From positions 1 through 35,856 of the forward strand of contig JBLNBX010000033.1 in assembly GCA_050260275.1 (NCBI GenBank): DNA of 35,856 nucleotides, in the 5' to 3' direction. Positions 16,553 through 25,289 of the stretch are shown here, one piece after another (the first letter of the stretch is position 1; every line of letters starts with the position of its first letter). The translations under genes were made by a program, and so were the position numbers. Below the pieces are notes generated by a model. The model did not search any database. It was given only the letters and a program-made list of their open reading frames with translations, and was not told the DNA's origin. The DNA comes from DATMXS01 sp050260275 (GTDB lineage Bacteria > Acidobacteriota > Terriglobia > Bryobacterales > Bryobacteraceae).

Positions 16553-18333
16553 ACCAACCACCTTCAGAACGTCCACCGCTCCGGATTGCCTTGCTGGCGA
16601 GTTGCACGGCCCAGTTGCTTCCCAAGTTGCTCACCGAAGAACTGAGGGAGTTTGGAGTCGAAACCGATATCTGGTGCGCGGGTTTCGATCAGTTCAGGCA
16701 ACAACTGCTCAAGCCGGATTCGGAAGTCTACTCACTACGGCCCAACGCTATACTGCTCTATCTGGACGGCGAGGACCTGTTCCGCGGGTGTTTGTCGGAT
16801 CCGTTTTCGATGACCGCCGCTGAGCGGGAGCAGGTCGTCGCCGACCAAGTCAGCGAATTGAGGCATCTTGTGCGCAGAGTGCGGGAGGAGCTGCCAGACG
16901 CGTGCATTCTGTTGAATACGATCTCTTTCGGCCCGATCAGCAGCCTCACCGGCCTCGAGTACAACTGCTTTGAGCCGCTCTCCTCGATCTCTGCGGCCTA
17001 CAATAAGTCACTTTACGGCATAACTCAAGAAACTTCCGGGCTGATAGTGATCGATACTGCTGCGCTAATGTGCTGGCTCGGTTACAAGGAATGGTTCGAC
17101 GCGCGGCTGTGGTATCTGGCCCGGTCCCGCTGGAGCCGCGCGGCGATGCGTTTGCTTGCGCAGCATTACTCCGCCGCATTGCGCGGGTGGCTCGGCATGA
17201 GCCGCAAATGCATCGTGGTGGACCTCGATAACACACTCTGGGGCGGTGTTGTTGGGGAGGACGGCGTAGGTGGAATCGCATTGGGCGAGGAGGGCATCGG
17301 GCTCGCGTTTGCGGATTTTCAGCGCGAATTACTGAACCTCCGCCGCAAGGGCGTCCTGCTGGCGATATGCAGTAAGAACAATCCCAGCGATGTGAAGCTA
17401 GTGTTCGAATCTCACCCGGCGATGCGGCTGAAGGAGAGCGATTTTGCCGCGATCCGGATTAACTGGGAAGACAAGCCGTCAAATCTTGTGTCAATCGCCG
17501 CGGAATTGAGCATCGGGCTGGACAGCCTCGCGTTCATCGACGACAATCCTGCGGAGCGTGCGCTAGTGCGCAAGACATTGCCGGAGGTTTTGGTTCCAGA
17601 ATGGCCCTCCGACCCGGTGCATTCACGAGCCGCACTGCTGGATCTTGCGCTCCGTCACTTTCCGAGAGTTCGCCTGACGAGCGAGGACGCCAGCCGCGCC
17701 GAACTATATCAGGCCCAAATCAAGCGGCGCGCGCTGGCCGAGAGCAGCGGCAGTCTCGAGGATTACTACCGCTCTCTGGGCATGGTCGCGAAGATCGGGT
17801 TTGCGGACGAGCTCACCATCCCGCGCATCGCCCAGTTGACGCAGAAGACGAATCAGTTCAACCTTACGACTCGCCGGTATACCGAGAGCGACATCAAGGC
17901 ATTTGCCGAACGGCCCGATGCGATCGTCCTCTGGCTCGAGCTCACGGACCGGTTCGGCTCGAACGGGTTAGTGGGTGTAGCTATTTTCGTGGATGCCGGA
18001 GAGGGCCGGTGGCTGATCGATACTTTCTTGTTGAGCTGCCGCGTTATCGGCAGAACCGCCGAACGTGCGTTTCTGTTGCATGCGTGTGGGCTGCTTTTGG
18101 AGCGGGGCGCCAGGATCCTGTACGGCGAATACCGTCCGACGGCGCGGAACGAAGTGGTCCGAAGCCTCTATCCGTCGTTGGGCTTTTCAGAAGCAGCACC
18201 GCCTGTCGCAGGGCCCGGCGAGGGGTCATTGTGGTGGGAACTGCCGTTGCGCGACGGCGTCATACCTGCCCCGGAATGGATTGATATCGTCTCTGTACGG
18301 AAGGATGGCTATGCTCGATCCCAGACTGGTTGA
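16549..18333 (+). CDS. FkbH-like HAD-superfamily protein (HAD-IIIC), probable glyceryl loader
   Basis: A 594-residue, three-part protein. Residues 1-215 resemble the SGNH-like N-terminal domain found in long FkbH proteins. The HAD domain starts at VVDLDNTLWGGVVGEDG, with catalytic Asp225 and Asp227, includes LLAICSKNN at 271-278 and ends with LAFIDDNPAER around 327-337. The C-terminal part (about 400-560) has FNLTTRRYTESDI and DRFGSNGLVGVAIF and looks GNAT-like. Characterised FkbH enzymes take the glyceryl group of 1,3-bisphosphoglycerate, drop the phosphate and load it on an acyl carrier protein; one is encoded directly downstream. The conserved Cys in the CSKN segment is a possible acyl site, an inference. 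The start is a GTG in a 4-base overlap with the GNAT stop. The end overlaps the carrier-protein gene by 23 bases. Confidence 0.92.
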   Translation: MNQPPSERPPLRIALLASCTAQLLPKLLTEELREFGVETDIWCAGFDQFRQQLLKPDSEVYSLRPNAILLYLDGEDLFRGCLSDPFSMTAAEREQVVADQVSELRHLVRRVREELPDACILLNTISFGPISSLTGLEYNCFEPLSSISAAYNKSLYGITQETSGLIVIDTAALMCWLGYKEWFDARLWYLARSRWSRAAMRLLAQHYSAALRGWLGMSRKCIVVDLDNTLWGGVVGEDGVGGIALGEEGIGLAFADFQRELLNLRRKGVLLAICSKNNPSDVKLVFESHPAMRLKESDFAAIRINWEDKPSNLVSIAAELSIGLDSLAFIDDNPAERALVRKTLPEVLVPEWPSDPVHSRAALLDLALRHFPRVRLTSEDASRAELYQAQIKRRALAESSGSLEDYYRSLGMVAKIGFADELTIPRIAQLTQKTNQFNLTTRRYTESDIKAFAERPDAIVLWLELTDRFGSNGLVGVAIFVDAGEGRWLIDTFLLSCRVIGRTAERAFLLHACGLLLERGARILYGEYRPTARNEVVRSLYPSLGFSEAAPPVAGPGEGSLWWELPLRDGVIPAPEWIDIVSVRKDGYARSQTG

Positions 18334-18544
18334 GATCATCTCCCGCAATTTCGGTCTCGAGCAGGAGCAAGTGACGCCGCAGACAAGCGCGGATAACGTC
18401 GCCGAGTGGGACTCCGTGGGACATCTCAACCTGATTCTCGAGCTCGAAGAGACCTTTCACGTGCGATTCCCCGCTGCTGAGATAGGGGCGCTCAGGTCCG
18501 CCGGCGCGATTCAGGAGGCGTTGAACAGAATTGACAAGCCTTGA
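18311..18544 (+). CDS. Acyl carrier protein
   Basis: A 77-residue acyl carrier protein. The phosphopantetheine attachment site is Ser35 in AEWDSVGHLNLILELEE, followed by the usual second and third helices. It would need a phosphopantetheinyl transferase encoded elsewhere. Two in-frame ATGs are possible, at 18305 and 18311. I chose 18311 because GGAAGG ends six bases before it; the other is too close. The gene overlaps the 3' end of the FkbH gene by 23 bases, so the two are translated together. Pairing of an FkbH protein with a dedicated carrier protein is the known way of making glyceryl-ACP, so this is probably not the fatty-acid carrier. The final transfer partner is not shown. Confidence 0.92.
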   Translation: MLDPRLVEIISRNFGLEQEQVTPQTSADNVAEWDSVGHLNLILELEETFHVRFPAAEIGALRSAGAIQEALNRIDKP

Positions 18545-18640
18545 TCCATCTGTGGCCGCAGCCCTCGCCCCGGGCGTGCCCTGGCGCTTCAATCTGGTAT
18601 GCGCACGACTAGACTGGAATGATGAGGTGATCGGAGTGCG

Positions 18641-19561
18641 ATGCGTGCGTCGCTGATGCAGGTTGGACGGCATTGCGGAGAGGCTGAGATTCTAGAAGCG
18701 TCGCAGTCTTGCCCCGTGTGCGGATTTGCGCAGCCACGGAAGCCTGTGCTGACGATCCAGCGAGCCCCGGACATCTTCCTGTTGAAGTGCCCGAGCTGTG
18801 CCGGCGCGTCGGCTTCGCGCATGCCGGCGCGTGAAACACTCGACAGATACTACGGCGAGTATTACCGCGACCGGGACGGACGGGCAAAAGTAGCGTGCGA
18901 TGCCCCTAAGCGATTCGCGCAGCACCTTGCTAGCATGATATCGGTCCGCAATAGGCGCACCGATCTGCAGATTCTCGACTTCGGCGGCGGCGACGGCACG
19001 ATATCTGTCGAACTGGCGAAGATACTCCTCGGCCGGGGCACGCGGAAGATTCATATCGATCTGGTGGATTACGCGGAAGCGACCAATGCAGACCTGCCCG
19101 AGGCTGTCACGCTACACAGGCAGCAGGCGCTGCCGGGCAACCCAGCCCCCGAATACGATTTCGTGCTGGCCAGCGCCATCCTCGAACATTTGCCGGATCC
19201 ACGGACGGACCTGATCCGCCTCTTTTCGGCCATTCGTCCAGGGGGACGTTTGTATGTCAGGACGCCCTGGGTCGCTCCCATTCTGCGCTGGTGCGAACGG
19301 CTCGGCTTGCCGTTCGATTTCACGTATCCTGCCCACCTTCACGACTTCGGAAGAGACTTTTGGGAGAGGATTCAGATCAGCCTTTCATTTGACAAAGGAC
19401 GCTATCGGTTGGTCCTCTCACGTCCATCATTCCCGGAGACGACATTCAGCCAAGCACCTGCCAGAACACTGGTTGCGCACCTCATCAAAGCGCCGGGGCA
19501 CTTCCGCATTCCCTGGTCATATGTCGGAGGCTGGGAGGCACTCTTCGAGCGCCTGGCCTGA
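18641..19561 (+). CDS. Zinc-ribbon SAM-dependent methyltransferase
   Basis: A 306-residue methyltransferase with an N-terminal zinc ribbon: CPVC at 24-27 and CPSC at 50-53. Next comes a linker with LDRYYGEYYRDRDG and a class I SAM fold: ILDFGGGDGTISVEL as motif I, FVLASAILEHLPDP as motif II and IRPGGRLYVRTPW as motif III. Methyltransferases with this build act on sugars or their nucleotide forms in several glycan and antibiotic pathways, but the acceptor here is unknown. The ATG at 18641 has GGAG seven bases upstream. It is 96 bases after the acyl carrier protein gene, on the same strand, and is probably the last gene of this series. It converges on the aminotransferase gene. Confidence 0.9.
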   Translation: MRASLMQVGRHCGEAEILEASQSCPVCGFAQPRKPVLTIQRAPDIFLLKCPSCAGASASRMPARETLDRYYGEYYRDRDGRAKVACDAPKRFAQHLASMISVRNRRTDLQILDFGGGDGTISVELAKILLGRGTRKIHIDLVDYAEATNADLPEAVTLHRQQALPGNPAPEYDFVLASAILEHLPDPRTDLIRLFSAIRPGGRLYVRTPWVAPILRWCERLGLPFDFTYPAHLHDFGRDFWERIQISLSFDKGRYRLVLSRPSFPETTFSQAPARTLVAHLIKAPGHFRIPWSYVGGWEALFERLA

Positions 19562-19713
19562 ACTGGATCTCTACACGACGGGCGCGCGGCGCCGCGGGAA
19601 CGGTCGCCCAAGTCGCTTCAGCTCCCTTGTTCGTTCGGGTCGTCGCGCAAAGCTGTGGGATACAGGGAAGTACTTTGGCGGGGAGGCTCGTGGATCTACT
19701 CAGGGTATTTCAC
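19562..19713. other. Convergent gap with GC palindrome
   Basis: These 152 bases lie between the stops of the methyltransferase (plus) and aminotransferase (minus) genes. A perfect 12-base palindrome, CGCGGCGCCGCG, occurs at 19585-19596. It could fold in a transcript from either side, but no T-tract follows, so I do not call a terminator. Confidence 0.35.
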
Positions 19714-20886
19714 TCAGCATGGTTGCACCGTGGCAGCCGCGAACGATTTCGGACGTGGCATCGGGAAGGACTTCAGCGCATCTATCACCTCGTCCTGGTC
19801 GGCCTCAGTAAGGTCGTTGTAGAACGGCAATCTGAGTATGCGGTCGCTCACGTCCTCCGTCACGGGGCACTGGCCGGGCGCACCGCCGAGCTTTAGACCC
19901 AGTTCGGAGAGGTTCAGCGGCAGATAGTGAAACACCGCAAGAATGCCGCGCTGCTTAAGGAAGCTGATTAGCTGCTGCCGTATCTCGAGCGAGGGCAGCA
20001 GCAGGTAGAACATGTGATACGGCTGCTCGCAGTAGCCGGGCACGAACGGCAGGCCCACTCCATTTTCCTGCGCCCATGGCGTGAGTCTCTCGAAGTAACG
20101 TTCCCAGATCCTCCTGCGCTTGGCCTGGATTTGCTCGCGGGCCTCGAGCTGAGCGCACAGGAAGGCGGCCAGCAGATCCGAAGGCAAGTAACTCGAACCA
20201 ATGTCAACCCAGGTGTACTTATCGACCTGGCCTCGGAAGAAACGGCTGCGGTTGGTCCCTTTCTCGCGGATGATCTCGGCCCTGTCGAAATACTCCTGCG
20301 CGTTGATGAGCAATGCCCCGCCCTCGCCACACGTGAAGTTCTTCGTCTCATGGAAGCTCTGTGTGGCAAGGCAGCCAAAAGTTCCGAGATATCTGCCCCG
20401 GTAGCGTCCAAACAGCCCGTGCGCATTGTCTTCAACGACGGCAAGGCCGTGCCGGGCGGCGATTCCGGAAATGACATCCATCTCGCAGCCGACGCCGGCA
20501 TAGTGCACGACGCAGATGGCCTTGGTGCGAGGCGTGATTAGGCTTTCGATCTGTGATTCATCGATGTTCAGCGTGTCGCGCCTGATGTCGGCAAATACCG
20601 GCCTGGCGCCGCGGAGGACGAATGCATTCGCGGTGGATACGAACGTGAAAGCTGGCAGGATAACCTCGTCCCCCGGCTTGATGTCGAGCAGGATAGCGGC
20701 CATCTCGAGCGCGTGCGTGCACGAGGTCGTGAGCAGCGCCTTGCGCACGCCCAGGGCCTCTCTCAACAGGGCGTGGCACATCGCGGTGAACGGGCCGTCT
20801 CCGGAGACGTGCATTCGCTCAAGCGCCTCGCGCATATACTCAAACTCGCGCCCGGCAAGGCAAGCGCGGTTGAACGGTATCCTCAA
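19714..20886 (-). CDS. wecE: dTDP-4-amino-4,6-dideoxygalactose transaminase, WecE/RffA-like
   Basis: A PLP-dependent sugar aminotransferase of the DegT/DnrJ/EryC1 family. It matches E. coli WecE/RffA along its length, from the opening RIPFNRACLAGREFEYM to IMAVFHY-like ILAVFHYLPLN. WecE converts dTDP-4-keto-6-deoxyglucose to dTDP-4-amino-4,6-dideoxygalactose. The PLP Lys is in SFHETKNFTCGEGGA, residue 182, and VVEDNAHG holds the Asp that contacts the pyridine nitrogen. EKGTNRSRFFRGQVDKYTW is a near-exact family block. The frame is open to 21144, but that part lies inside the glycosyltransferase gene. I chose TTG at 20884-20886, which aligns with the start of WecE and overlaps the glycosyltransferase stop as TTGA. 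The protein is then 390 residues. The genes making its substrate (rmlA, rmlB) are not in the window. Regulation is probably shared with the upstream gene. Confidence 0.93.
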   Translation of the reverse strand: MRIPFNRACLAGREFEYMREALERMHVSGDGPFTAMCHALLREALGVRKALLTTSCTHALEMAAILLDIKPGDEVILPAFTFVSTANAFVLRGARPVFADIRRDTLNIDESQIESLITPRTKAICVVHYAGVGCEMDVISGIAARHGLAVVEDNAHGLFGRYRGRYLGTFGCLATQSFHETKNFTCGEGGALLINAQEYFDRAEIIREKGTNRSRFFRGQVDKYTWVDIGSSYLPSDLLAAFLCAQLEAREQIQAKRRRIWERYFERLTPWAQENGVGLPFVPGYCEQPYHMFYLLLPSLEIRQQLISFLKQRGILAVFHYLPLNLSELGLKLGGAPGQCPVTEDVSDRILRLPFYNDLTEADQDEVIDALKSFPMPRPKSFAAATVQPC

Positions 20887-21875
20887 GCGGCTCCTCCAGC
20901 CTGCGCGGAGTTGCTGTGAAAGGACACTGCTCCCGCGCCGGGCGCAACGCTTTCGGACGTCGCATAATTCCTGACCGTGTACACCGGCCGCTCCATGCTG
21001 CGAAAGTGCATGCGAGCGAGATACTCGCCCATAATACCGAGCGCAAACATCTGGGCGCCGGAGAAAACGGCTATAAGCGATGCGAGAAACGGAAAGCCTG
21101 GAACGCTCGTCCCCGAAATGAGATAACGGCCCACGACGTAACACAGCACAAACAGGCCGAACCCCGTAAAGGTGAATCCCAGCAGACTTGCCAGTTGCAG
21201 GGGCCAGGTGCTGAACCCCGTCATCATGTTTAGTGCATGCCTGACGAGCATCATGAAAGTGTAGTTCGACGTACCCGTTGCGCGGGGATCGTGGCGCACC
21301 TTGACGGCGCTGAACCTGGCCGTCCCCCAGGTGAGCAGAACGTCGATTGAGACGAAGGGCGCTGAGTAGGACGCAAATGCCTGCCTCAGCTCCGTCCTGA
21401 ACGCGCGGAAAGCGCTCACATTCGAGGCCGTGCGGGCGCCCATTGACCTTGCCAGGGCCAGTTTTGTGATTCGCGAGGCCAGATCGCGCCAGATGCCGTG
21501 CTGCTCCCGCTCCGGCGTGCCGTAGACAACATCGAAGCCCTTTTCGAGCGGCTCTAGCAGTTTGGGGATCTCCTCGGGCGGGTTCTGAAGGTCATCATCG
21601 AGCGTGACTATCACTTCGTGACTGGCCGACCTGATACCGCAGAGAAGCGCATTGTGCTGTCCGTAGTTCCGCATCAGGTTGATGCCGCGCACCCAGGGCC
21701 GGCCTGCGGCCAAGGCGCAGATGCGCTCCCAGCTCGCGTCGCGGCTTCCGTCGTTGACGAGGATTACCTCGAAGTCCCGGCAGAGGCGGGATAGCACGGC
21801 GTCGAGGCGGTCCACCAGCGGCTCGAGTGTACCCTCCGAGTTATAGACCGGGACGACTACCGAGACTGAAAACAC
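20883..21875 (-). CDS. Family 2 glycosyltransferase, GtrB/ArnC/DPM1-like
   Basis: A 330-residue membrane-attached GT2 enzyme that probably moves a sugar from a nucleotide donor to polyprenyl phosphate. The N-terminal catalytic domain opens with FSVSVVVPVYNSEG, contains FEVILVNDGSRDASWE, and has the metal-binding VTLDDDLQNPPEEIP around residues 91-102. Two membrane helices follow at about 225-290, as in GtrB and ArnC. Three details fix the start. An AAAGGA sits at 21882-21887. A GTG immediately next to it (21881) is too close. A second GTG at 21875 has six bases of spacing, so I use that one. The stop overlaps the aminotransferase start by four bases (TTGA). It may attach the amino sugar, or another one, to the lipid carrier. 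Confidence 0.9.
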   Translation of the reverse strand: MFSVSVVVPVYNSEGTLEPLVDRLDAVLSRLCRDFEVILVNDGSRDASWERICALAAGRPWVRGINLMRNYGQHNALLCGIRSASHEVIVTLDDDLQNPPEEIPKLLEPLEKGFDVVYGTPEREQHGIWRDLASRITKLALARSMGARTASNVSAFRAFRTELRQAFASYSAPFVSIDVLLTWGTARFSAVKVRHDPRATGTSNYTFMMLVRHALNMMTGFSTWPLQLASLLGFTFTGFGLFVLCYVVGRYLISGTSVPGFPFLASLIAVFSGAQMFALGIMGEYLARMHFRSMERPVYTVRNYATSESVAPGAGAVSFHSNSAQAGGAA

Positions 21876-22252
21876 CGGCACTCCTTTCGCTGGGGAACGG
21901 TGTCCGCGAGCGGCCTGGCAGACGCGCGGCCTCCCGCGAGGAAGTCCACAATATCAAAACAAGCATTGCCGACGCCATAGTAAATGCTTATTGCCGTTGC
22001 CCGCTCCATCGCCTTCTTCGAGATCACGATAACGACGTTTTAGTCCCTGTCCACCCTGACCTTCGGCGCGATGGGTTGCCTTCCCTTTCATCGACGGTTT
22101 TCACGTGGTCAAACAGTTCTGCCATACGTTAAACCCCAAGTGTGCACGGCGTCCGAGGCGCGTGGGCGGCTTGCACAGGCAGAGGCACAAGCAAGCTGCC
22201 GGTTAGCGCGGGGCTCTAATTCGCCGGAGCCGAAGCGCCGATAGGGTTTGGT
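21876..22252. other. Divergent intergenic region
   Basis: About 377 bases between the GT2 gene (minus) and the large repeat protein (plus). The middle, about 21940-22140, has clearly lower GC than the flanks, as expected for promoters in both directions. I see no well-matched sigma-70 pair and no gene. The plus-strand gene has AGGG at 22243-22246, six bases before its ATG. Confidence 0.5.
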
Positions 22253-24994
22253 ATGGGCGCGGTCAGGATGTGTGCCGTTCCGTTGCTGGCTTTAGCTTCC
22301 CTCTGGGCTACCCCGGGGGCTGGAATCGTCTTGCCATCTTACTTCGAGTGCGCGCACGGGCCAGGTGGCGCCGCGCGCTGCACGGGCGCTGCGCCGGGAT
22401 ACCTTGTGACTGTCGGCGCAGGCGGGACGGCTCGTTACGCGCTGCCGGGCCGCACGCCCGGTGTCCTGGAAGTCGAACTCGCCGGCGCTGCTCAGGTGGA
22501 ACCGGCGCCGGAGGAACGCTTGCCGTCGGTGACCCATGTCTACACGGGCGGGGCGCATACGGCGATGACGCATTGGTCGCGGGTTCGATTTGCGGGAGTT
22601 TACCCCGGCACGGATATGATCTACACCGCCGGCCGGCCCGGAATAGAAATACAATTCGTGCTCGAACCCGGCGCCGACCCGGCGCTAATACGGCTGCGTT
22701 TCCAGAGCGCGCGGAAGCTCGAGATCGCTGAATCCGGCGATCTGCTCGTGCACTCCGCCACTGGTACCCTGCGCTACCGGCGTCCGTCCGCGTTTCAGGG
22801 CGGCGAGACCGTCGGAATCAAGTACGCGTTGCGGCGGGATGAGGTGGGCTTCAGCATCGGCGATTACGACCGGGCGCGCCCGCTTGTGATCGATCCGGTG
22901 GTGACCTTCTCGTCGTTTGTTGGCGGTGGCGGCTTCGACGCCATACACGGCGTCGCAACTGACTCGAACGGCTTCGTCTATATCGCGGGCGAAACGTCCT
23001 CCGCAGCGTTCAATACCGGCTCGGCGGTTCTGCCCGGGCGGGACGCCTTTGTGTGCAAGATCGCGCCCGACGGGTCGGAACTGCGCTTCTGCACGGTTCT
23101 CTCGGGCACGGGGAACGACGCCGCGCGCGCGATAGCGGTCGACTCCGCCGGGACAGCGGTGATCGTAGGCTTGGCGACCGCGGGCTTCCCAGTGGCCGGA
23201 GCGGCGATCTCGTCCCAACACTCCGGCAACGAAGACGCCTTCGTCGCGCGAATCGACGCTTCAGGGGCGCTCACGTATTCCAGTTTCCTGGGCGCGGGCG
23301 GTTCGGACATCGCTACCGGGGTGGCGCTGGATGAAAACGGCGGTGCGTGGGTGACGGGCTACACGTCCTCGCTGCTTTTCCCGACCACGGCGACGGCGCC
23401 GCAGCGAACGCACGCGGGCGGTTCTTACGATGCGTTTCTCGCGCGAATCGGCGCATCCGGCAATCTGGCCTTTTCCTCGCTCTACGGCAAGGCGGGCAGC
23501 GATGTTGCGAACGGCGTCGCGTACTCCCCCACGCAGGGCGTTTGCATCGCCGGGTCCACCACATCGACGGACCTCGTTACGAATCTGCTGCCCGGCAAAG
23601 GCGGCGCTTCGGCCGACGGTTTCCTGGCGTGTCTCGACGCCGCGGCGCTCACCTGGCGGTACCGCACGTACCTCGGAGGAACGAGCGTGGATGAGATCTA
23701 CGCAGTCCGCTTCGACGGGGCCGGACGCGTCGTTGTGGCCGGATCTACAGCATCGGCGGACTTCCCTGTTACTGCCGGCGCCGTTCAGGCCGTGAAGAAG
23801 GCGGACAGGGATGCCTTTGTCTCGGTTCTCGATTTTGCCGCGGGCGTCACATACTCGACGTTCCTCGGCGGCAACGGCTCCGATACTGCGCTAGCCATCG
23901 CGCCGGCCGACGCTGGACGCATATGGGCCGGAGGATTCACGTCTTCGACAGATTTTCCACTAAAGTCGGCCGTGCAGACTGCCGGGGGAGGATTCGACGG
24001 TTTTCTCGCTCTGCTCGACACGACGTCCTCTGCGTTGAGCTGGTCCAGTTACTTCGGAGGAGCAGGCGATGACCGAATTCGCGGGATCGCGGCGGTTGCA
24101 GCGGGGGTGGTTGCGGCGGGTTACACGTCTTCAGCCGAGTTTCGCGTGACGTCAGGAGTCCTTGGGCCGGTGGCGCCCGGCCCTTACGATGGGTTCGTTG
24201 TCAAGCTGGGTTCCGCTGCACATGCCGCGATCGTGTGGCAGAACGACGCAAGACAGGCGAAGGTGCAGTACTTCGCTCCCGTGCAGGGTTCCCCGTCGGA
24301 GAGTGTGGTGACGCTGTTTGCCAGCCCGGTGCCTGGCTGGCGCATCGTCGGCTTCGCCGATTTCGACGGCAACGGCTGGCCGGACGTGCTATGGCAGAAC
24401 GATGACACGCGCCAGGTGATCATCGACTTTTTTGGTGGAGACGGCGGAACCACTATGTTGGGCTGGTCCTACCTGTACTCACAAGCCACCCCTGGCTGGC
24501 GCATCGTAGCCGTGGCGGATTTCAACGCAGACGGCCGCCCAGATGTCGTTTGGCAGAGCGACACGACCCGTCAGGTCACGGTGAACTACTTTGGCGGCGC
24601 GAAAGGGACAACGCAGATAGGATGGGCATGGCTGAACGCGGAAGGAGTCCCGGGCTGGACGTTGGCGGGAGCGGCTGATTTTGATCGGGACGGAATTGCG
24701 GACTTAGTGTGGCAGGAGGACGCTACGCGCATCGCGACGGTCCACTACCTGGGCGGCCCTACCGGAACGACGGTAACCGGATGGGCATGGCTGTATGGGA
24801 ATCCCACTCCCGGATGGCGAATCGCCGGATTTGCAGATTTCAACGGAGATGGCGCGCCGGATGTCGTCTGGCAGAGCGACACCACAGGACAAGCCACCGT
24901 GAACTACTTCACCGGTGCAAGAGGCGTAACGTACTCGGGATGGGCGTGGCTCGAACCTAACCCTGTGGCGTGGAGAGTGGCCGCCACGCGATGA
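22253..24994 (+). CDS. Secreted SBBP beta-propeller and FG-GAP-like repeat protein
   Basis: A 913-residue secreted protein. A signal peptide (about 1-24) is followed by an N-terminal domain (about 25-215) of the kind that precedes SBBP repeats, with YPGTDMIYTAGRPGIEIQF and RPLVIDPVVTFSSFV. Seven SBBP repeats of about 55-65 residues run from about 220 to 640; each has an SSFLGGxGxD-like start, a hydrophobic A(G/S)xTSSxxFP core and a DAFVxxI-like end. From about 645 to the end are repeats of about 54 residues built as GWRIVGFADFDGNGWPDVLW, then TRQxxVxYFGG and GWAWL. The DxDGxxD loops in these look like FG-GAP/VCBS calcium sites. SBBP proteins are frequent in Acidobacteria and their role is unknown; adhesion or surface structure is a guess. 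An ATG at 22268 is an alternative start. Confidence 0.9.
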   Translation: MGAVRMCAVPLLALASLWATPGAGIVLPSYFECAHGPGGAARCTGAAPGYLVTVGAGGTARYALPGRTPGVLEVELAGAAQVEPAPEERLPSVTHVYTGGAHTAMTHWSRVRFAGVYPGTDMIYTAGRPGIEIQFVLEPGADPALIRLRFQSARKLEIAESGDLLVHSATGTLRYRRPSAFQGGETVGIKYALRRDEVGFSIGDYDRARPLVIDPVVTFSSFVGGGGFDAIHGVATDSNGFVYIAGETSSAAFNTGSAVLPGRDAFVCKIAPDGSELRFCTVLSGTGNDAARAIAVDSAGTAVIVGLATAGFPVAGAAISSQHSGNEDAFVARIDASGALTYSSFLGAGGSDIATGVALDENGGAWVTGYTSSLLFPTTATAPQRTHAGGSYDAFLARIGASGNLAFSSLYGKAGSDVANGVAYSPTQGVCIAGSTTSTDLVTNLLPGKGGASADGFLACLDAAALTWRYRTYLGGTSVDEIYAVRFDGAGRVVVAGSTASADFPVTAGAVQAVKKADRDAFVSVLDFAAGVTYSTFLGGNGSDTALAIAPADAGRIWAGGFTSSTDFPLKSAVQTAGGGFDGFLALLDTTSSALSWSSYFGGAGDDRIRGIAAVAAGVVAAGYTSSAEFRVTSGVLGPVAPGPYDGFVVKLGSAAHAAIVWQNDARQAKVQYFAPVQGSPSESVVTLFASPVPGWRIVGFADFDGNGWPDVLWQNDDTRQVIIDFFGGDGGTTMLGWSYLYSQATPGWRIVAVADFNADGRPDVVWQSDTTRQVTVNYFGGAKGTTQIGWAWLNAEGVPGWTLAGAADFDRDGIADLVWQEDATRIATVHYLGGPTGTTVTGWAWLYGNPTPGWRIAGFADFNGDGAPDVVWQSDTTGQATVNYFTGARGVTYSGWAWLEPNPVAWRVAATR

Positions 24995-25289
24995 GCCCGC
25001 TTCGGCAGCACCGAGAAGCCCGCGTAGCTATCTGCCGGCCATGGCTCGAAAGCCGACGGCGAGTTTCACGAAGCGGCTTGCGGCGGGCGAGTCGGCGCGG
25101 TGCAATGCGGATGAACGCGATATTGCGTCAGATATCAGACTTGGCGGATCCTCGTTGCGTACGAGCTAAACAAGCGAGAACGCCAGAATGCTGAATTGAG
25201 GCGTAATTCCGGCTGTTGAGCGCCACTCAATCATGCCAATTCGCGATGTGATAAACTCATCAGTCGCTTGCAAGGATGGGCTCTTGGCG
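24995..25289. other. Intergenic region with lower GC, possible promoter near 25250
   Basis: These 295 bases hold no gene that I can support. The last 150 are more AT-rich than the surroundings. An extended -10-like element, TGTGATAAA, occurs at 25247-25255, about 35 bases before the ATG of the next gene. No good -35 is visible at the expected distance, so it is only a weak promoter candidate. Confidence 0.35.

Noticed and set aside
20887..21144. N-terminal extension of the WecE-like protein
   Set aside because: It lies wholly within the glycosyltransferase gene, and the homology to WecE starts at the TTG at 20886.
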